A stretch of DNA of 8,612 bases from Nitrospirota bacterium (GTDB taxonomy: Bacteria > Nitrospirota > UBA9217). The notes below the pieces were generated by a model. The model searched no databases. It had not been told where the DNA came from and saw only the letters and a list, made by a program, of their open reading frames with translations. The translations under genes were made by a program, and so were the position numbers. Of this stretch, positions 6,890 to 8,612 are shown one piece after another (position 1 is the first letter of the stretch; each line of letters starts with the position of its first letter). Where the stretch lies: NCBI GenBank assembly GCA_021788515.1, contig JAJYKN010000030.1:1-8612 (forward strand). The letters run 5' to 3'.

Positions 6890-7549
6890 ATGACAAAAAA
6901 AATCAAGATAGCGCCGTCGATCCTCTCCGCGGACTTCTCCCGTCTGGCTGAGGAGATCAAGGCCGTCGAAGACGCGGGCGCCGATCTCATTCACGTCGAT
7001 GTGATGGACGGCCATTTTGTGCCGAACATCACCATCGGCCCGTTGATCGTGGAAGCCGCCCGCCGGTCCACGAAGCTGCCGCTCGATGTGCACCTGATGA
7101 TCACCAATCCGGAACTGTATATAGCCGACTTTGCCAAGGCAGGAGCGGATTATATCACGGTGCACGCTGAAACGGCCTGTCACCTGAACAGGCTCGTCCA
7201 GTCCATCAAGGAGCACAAAGGCGTGAAGGCTGCGGTCGCGCTCAACCCGGCGACCTCGCTTTCCTGCCTGGACTATCTCTTGCGGGATGTCGATATGGTG
7301 CTGATCATGTCCGTGAACCCCGGCTTCGGGGGCCAGGCCTTCATTCCTTCGGCGCTGGACAAGCTGGCCGGACTCCGGAAGCGGATCGACGAACTCGGCC
7401 TCGCGATAGAGATCGAAGTCGACGGAGGCGTGAAACCGGAAAACGCGGCCGCCATCATCAAGGCAGGCGCCGATATCCTCGTCGCGGGCTCCGCGGTCTT
7501 CGGCAAGAAGGACTATGCGGCGGCGATCAAAGGAATACGAGGAGCCTAA
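6890..7549 (+). CDS. rpe: Ribulose-phosphate 3-epimerase
   Basis: Interconverts D-ribulose 5-phosphate and D-xylulose 5-phosphate in the pentose phosphate and Calvin pathways; cytoplasmic, metal-dependent TIM barrel. The 219-residue length is standard. Signature elements are in order: [12 protein letters not shown] with Ser10, [12 protein letters not shown] with metal ligands His35 and Asp37, DVHLMI with His68, [10 protein letters not shown] (141-149), and EVDGGV with Asp178, the remaining ligand and proton donor/acceptor. The C-terminal phosphate-binding strand is [13 protein letters not shown]. The start at 6890 is supported by AGGAA at 6878-6882 with a 7-base gap and by family N-termini. 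The 21 further in-frame codons back to 6827 fall in palindromic repeat sequence and are not believed. The gene follows the PASTA gene in the same direction. Confidence 0.97.
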   Translation: MTKKIKIAPSILSADFSRLAEEIKAVEDAGADLIHVDVMDGHFVPNITIGPLIVEAARRSTKLPLDVHLMITNPELYIADFAKAGADYITVHAETACHLNRLVQSIKEHKGVKAAVALNPATSLSCLDYLLRDVDMVLIMSVNPGFGGQAFIPSALDKLAGLRKRIDELGLAIEIEVDGGVKPENAAAIIKAGADILVAGSAVFGKKDYAAAIKGIRGA

Positions 7550-7555
7550 GAAAAA

Positions 7556-7645
7556 ATTTCGGATTGCGGATTAAAAATTCTTTTCACCTCGCGGCGTTCG
7601 GCTTTACAGCCTTAATTCCGCAATCCGAAATCGCCGATCCGAAAT
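7556..7645. repeat. Inverted repeat with 15-base perfect arms plus a third partial copy (ATCCGAAAT type) upstream of the HMGL-like gene
   Basis: ATTTCGGATTGCGGA (7556-7570) and TCCGCAATCCGAAAT (7617-7631) are exact reverse complements, separated by 46 bases. The word ATCCGAAAT occurs again directly at 7637-7645, 14 bases after its copy at 7623-7631. This occupies nearly all of the 113-base spacer between rpe and the HMGL-like gene. The run of A at 7551-7556 precedes the left arm, so a U-tract would follow the hairpin only on a minus-strand transcript. On the plus strand there is no T-run after it. It is a third sequence type, distinct from the other two spacer repeats here. Confidence 0.7.
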
Positions 7646-7650
7646 TAAAT

Positions 7651-7656
7651 GAGGAG
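7651..7656 (+). promoter_or_regulatory. Ribosome binding site of the HMGL-like gene
   Basis: GAGGAG is followed by six bases (TTTTCC) and the ATG at 7663. It is the strongest Shine-Dalgarno sequence in the window, lies immediately after the spacer repeat, and fixes the start of the downstream gene. Confidence 0.75.
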
Positions 7657-7662
7657 TTTTCC

Positions 7663-8612
7663 ATGACTATTAAGAAAAAGAGTGTCAAAATCCCTTCCGA
7701 ACTTAAGGACGTCAAAGAGCCGGAGCTCTACCGGGATATGTTCCCCTATACCAGCGTTCCCCGTGTCGTGCTTGAGGACCGGATGATTCAGACCAACATC
7801 CCCAAGGACATCTGGATCACGGACACGACGTTCCGCGACGGCCAGCAGTCCCGGCCCCCGTACACGCCCAAACAGATCGCGGACATCTTCGATTTCATGC
7901 ACCGGATGAGCGGGCCGAACGGCGTGATCCGCCAGACGGAATTTTTTCTCTATTCGGAAAAGGACCGCGAAGCGGTGCGGCTGTGCATGGAGCGCGGGTA
8001 TCGCTTTCCCGAGATCACGGGCTGGATCCGGGCGAACAAGAACGACTTCAAGCTCGTCAAAGAGATCGGGCTCAAGGAGACCGGCATCCTTACCTCCTGC
8101 TCGGACTATCACATTTTCCTGAAGCTCAATATGTCGCGAAAGGACGCGCTCAAAGCGTACCTCGACATCGTGAAAACGGCGCTCGACCAGGGCATCGTCC
8201 CGCGCTGCCATCTTGAGGACATCACGCGGGCCGACTTCTACGGGTTCGTCATTCCCTTTGCGCAGGAACTCATGAAGCTTTCGGAGTCGTCCAACATCCC
8301 CATCAAGATCCGGGCCTGCGATACCATGGGCTACGGCTTCCCGTTCCCGGGAACGGCGCTCCCGCGCGGCGTGCCCGAGATCTTCTATGCCCTGATCCAC
8401 GACGGCGGCGTCCCGTCGGAACAGCTGGAGTGGCACGGCCACAACGACTTCCACAAGGGACTGATCAACGGCGTCGCGGCATGGATGTACGGCTGCTCGG
8501 CCGTGAACGGCGCGCTCCTCGGTTTCGGCGAGCGCACGGGCAACACTCCCATCGAGGCCATGCTGATCGACTACATCAGCTTGACGGGGAATGACGCCGG
8601 AATCGACACCAC
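7663..8612 (+). CDS. HMGL-like / 2-isopropylmalate synthase superfamily enzyme, candidate Re-citrate synthase (3' partial)
   Basis: The first 316 codons are present and the gene runs off the right edge. It belongs to the pyruvate-carboxyltransferase-like (HMGL-like) TIM-barrel superfamily, whose members condense an acyl-CoA with a 2-oxoacid or cleave the reverse product. Visible motifs are DTTFRDGQQ (54-62), with the Arg58-Asp59 pair that contacts metal and substrate; EWHGHND (256-262), with metal ligands His258 and His260; and GFGERTGN (287-294). The stretches QSRPPYTP, GPNGVIRQTEFF and LTSCSDYHIF match a subgroup I recall from anaerobic Deltaproteobacteria and Clostridia, often given generic or wrong names. 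Re-type citrate synthases of Clostridium kluyveri and Syntrophus belong to the same superfamily, so citrate synthesis is plausible but not shown. Isopropylmalate, homocitrate or citramalate synthase remain alternatives. The start ATG follows GAGGAG with a 6-base gap. Confidence 0.87.
   Translation, partial: MTIKKKSVKIPSELKDVKEPELYRDMFPYTSVPRVVLEDRMIQTNIPKDIWITDTTFRDGQQSRPPYTPKQIADIFDFMHRMSGPNGVIRQTEFFLYSEKDREAVRLCMERGYRFPEITGWIRANKNDFKLVKEIGLKETGILTSCSDYHIFLKLNMSRKDALKAYLDIVKTALDQGIVPRCHLEDITRADFYGFVIPFAQELMKLSESSNIPIKIRACDTMGYGFPFPGTALPRGVPEIFYALIHDGGVPSEQLEWHGHNDFHKGLINGVAAWMYGCSAVNGALLGFGERTGNTPIEAMLIDYISLTGNDAGIDT

Noticed and set aside
7551..7631. Intrinsic terminator after rpe
   Set aside because: The loop is 46 bases and no T-run follows on the plus strand; the A-run would suit only minus-strand transcription, where no gene is seen.
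3650..7645. CRISPR array or tandem repeats
   Set aside because: The repeats are inverted pairs of three different types, each in a separate spacer, without regular repeat-spacer units or cas genes.
7645..8454. Minus-strand open frame of 269 codons opposite the HMGL-like gene
   Set aside because: The sense frame carries DTTFRDGQQ, HGHND and GFGERTGN motifs and a strong ribosome binding site; the antisense frame has no recognisable domain.

Overview
The window looks like a chromosomal housekeeping region of a GC-rich (high 50s percent, estimated by eye), probably anaerobic, free-living Gram-negative bacterium. The gene order def - fmt - DUF116 - rsmB - PASTA protein - rpe resembles Desulfobacterota/Geobacter-type and Nitrospirota genomes. 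That placement rests on remembered synteny and protein style, not on a search. I see no rRNA, tRNA, CRISPR array, transposase or phage gene.

Layout: (1) Positions 1-1931, minus strand, hold a long tetratricopeptide-repeat (TPR) gene that runs off the left edge. Its frame is continuous from 1931 to the window start except for one in-frame TAG at 1209-1211, which leaves a 240-residue N-terminal product and about 402 further open codons. (2) 1932-2068 is a short divergent promoter region. (3) From 2069 to the right edge every gene is on the plus strand: def (peptide deformylase), fmt (Met-tRNA formyltransferase), a two-helix membrane protein with a cysteine-rich DUF116-type domain, rsmB (16S rRNA m5C967 methyltransferase), a membrane-anchored protein with three PASTA domains, rpe (ribulose-phosphate 3-epimerase), and the first 316 codons of an HMGL-like/2-isopropylmalate-synthase superfamily enzyme that may be a Re-citrate synthase.

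Functional picture: Fmt adds and Def removes the N-formyl group of initiator methionine, and RsmB modifies 16S rRNA, so the first half is a translation-initiation and ribosome-maturation cluster with the uncharacterised DUF116 protein inside it. DUF116 and rsmB overlap by 35 bases, which suggests translational coupling. PASTA, rpe and the HMGL-like gene continue in the same direction but are separated by spacers of about 90-180 bases.

The least ordinary features are the single amber codon in the TPR frame and the spacers. Three spacers (fmt/DUF116, PASTA/rpe, rpe/HMGL-like) each carry an inverted repeat of a different sequence type, and one of them appears to have replaced the natural 3' end of fmt. 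I found no evidence of a novel defence or mobile system. The genes are otherwise recognisable and intact.
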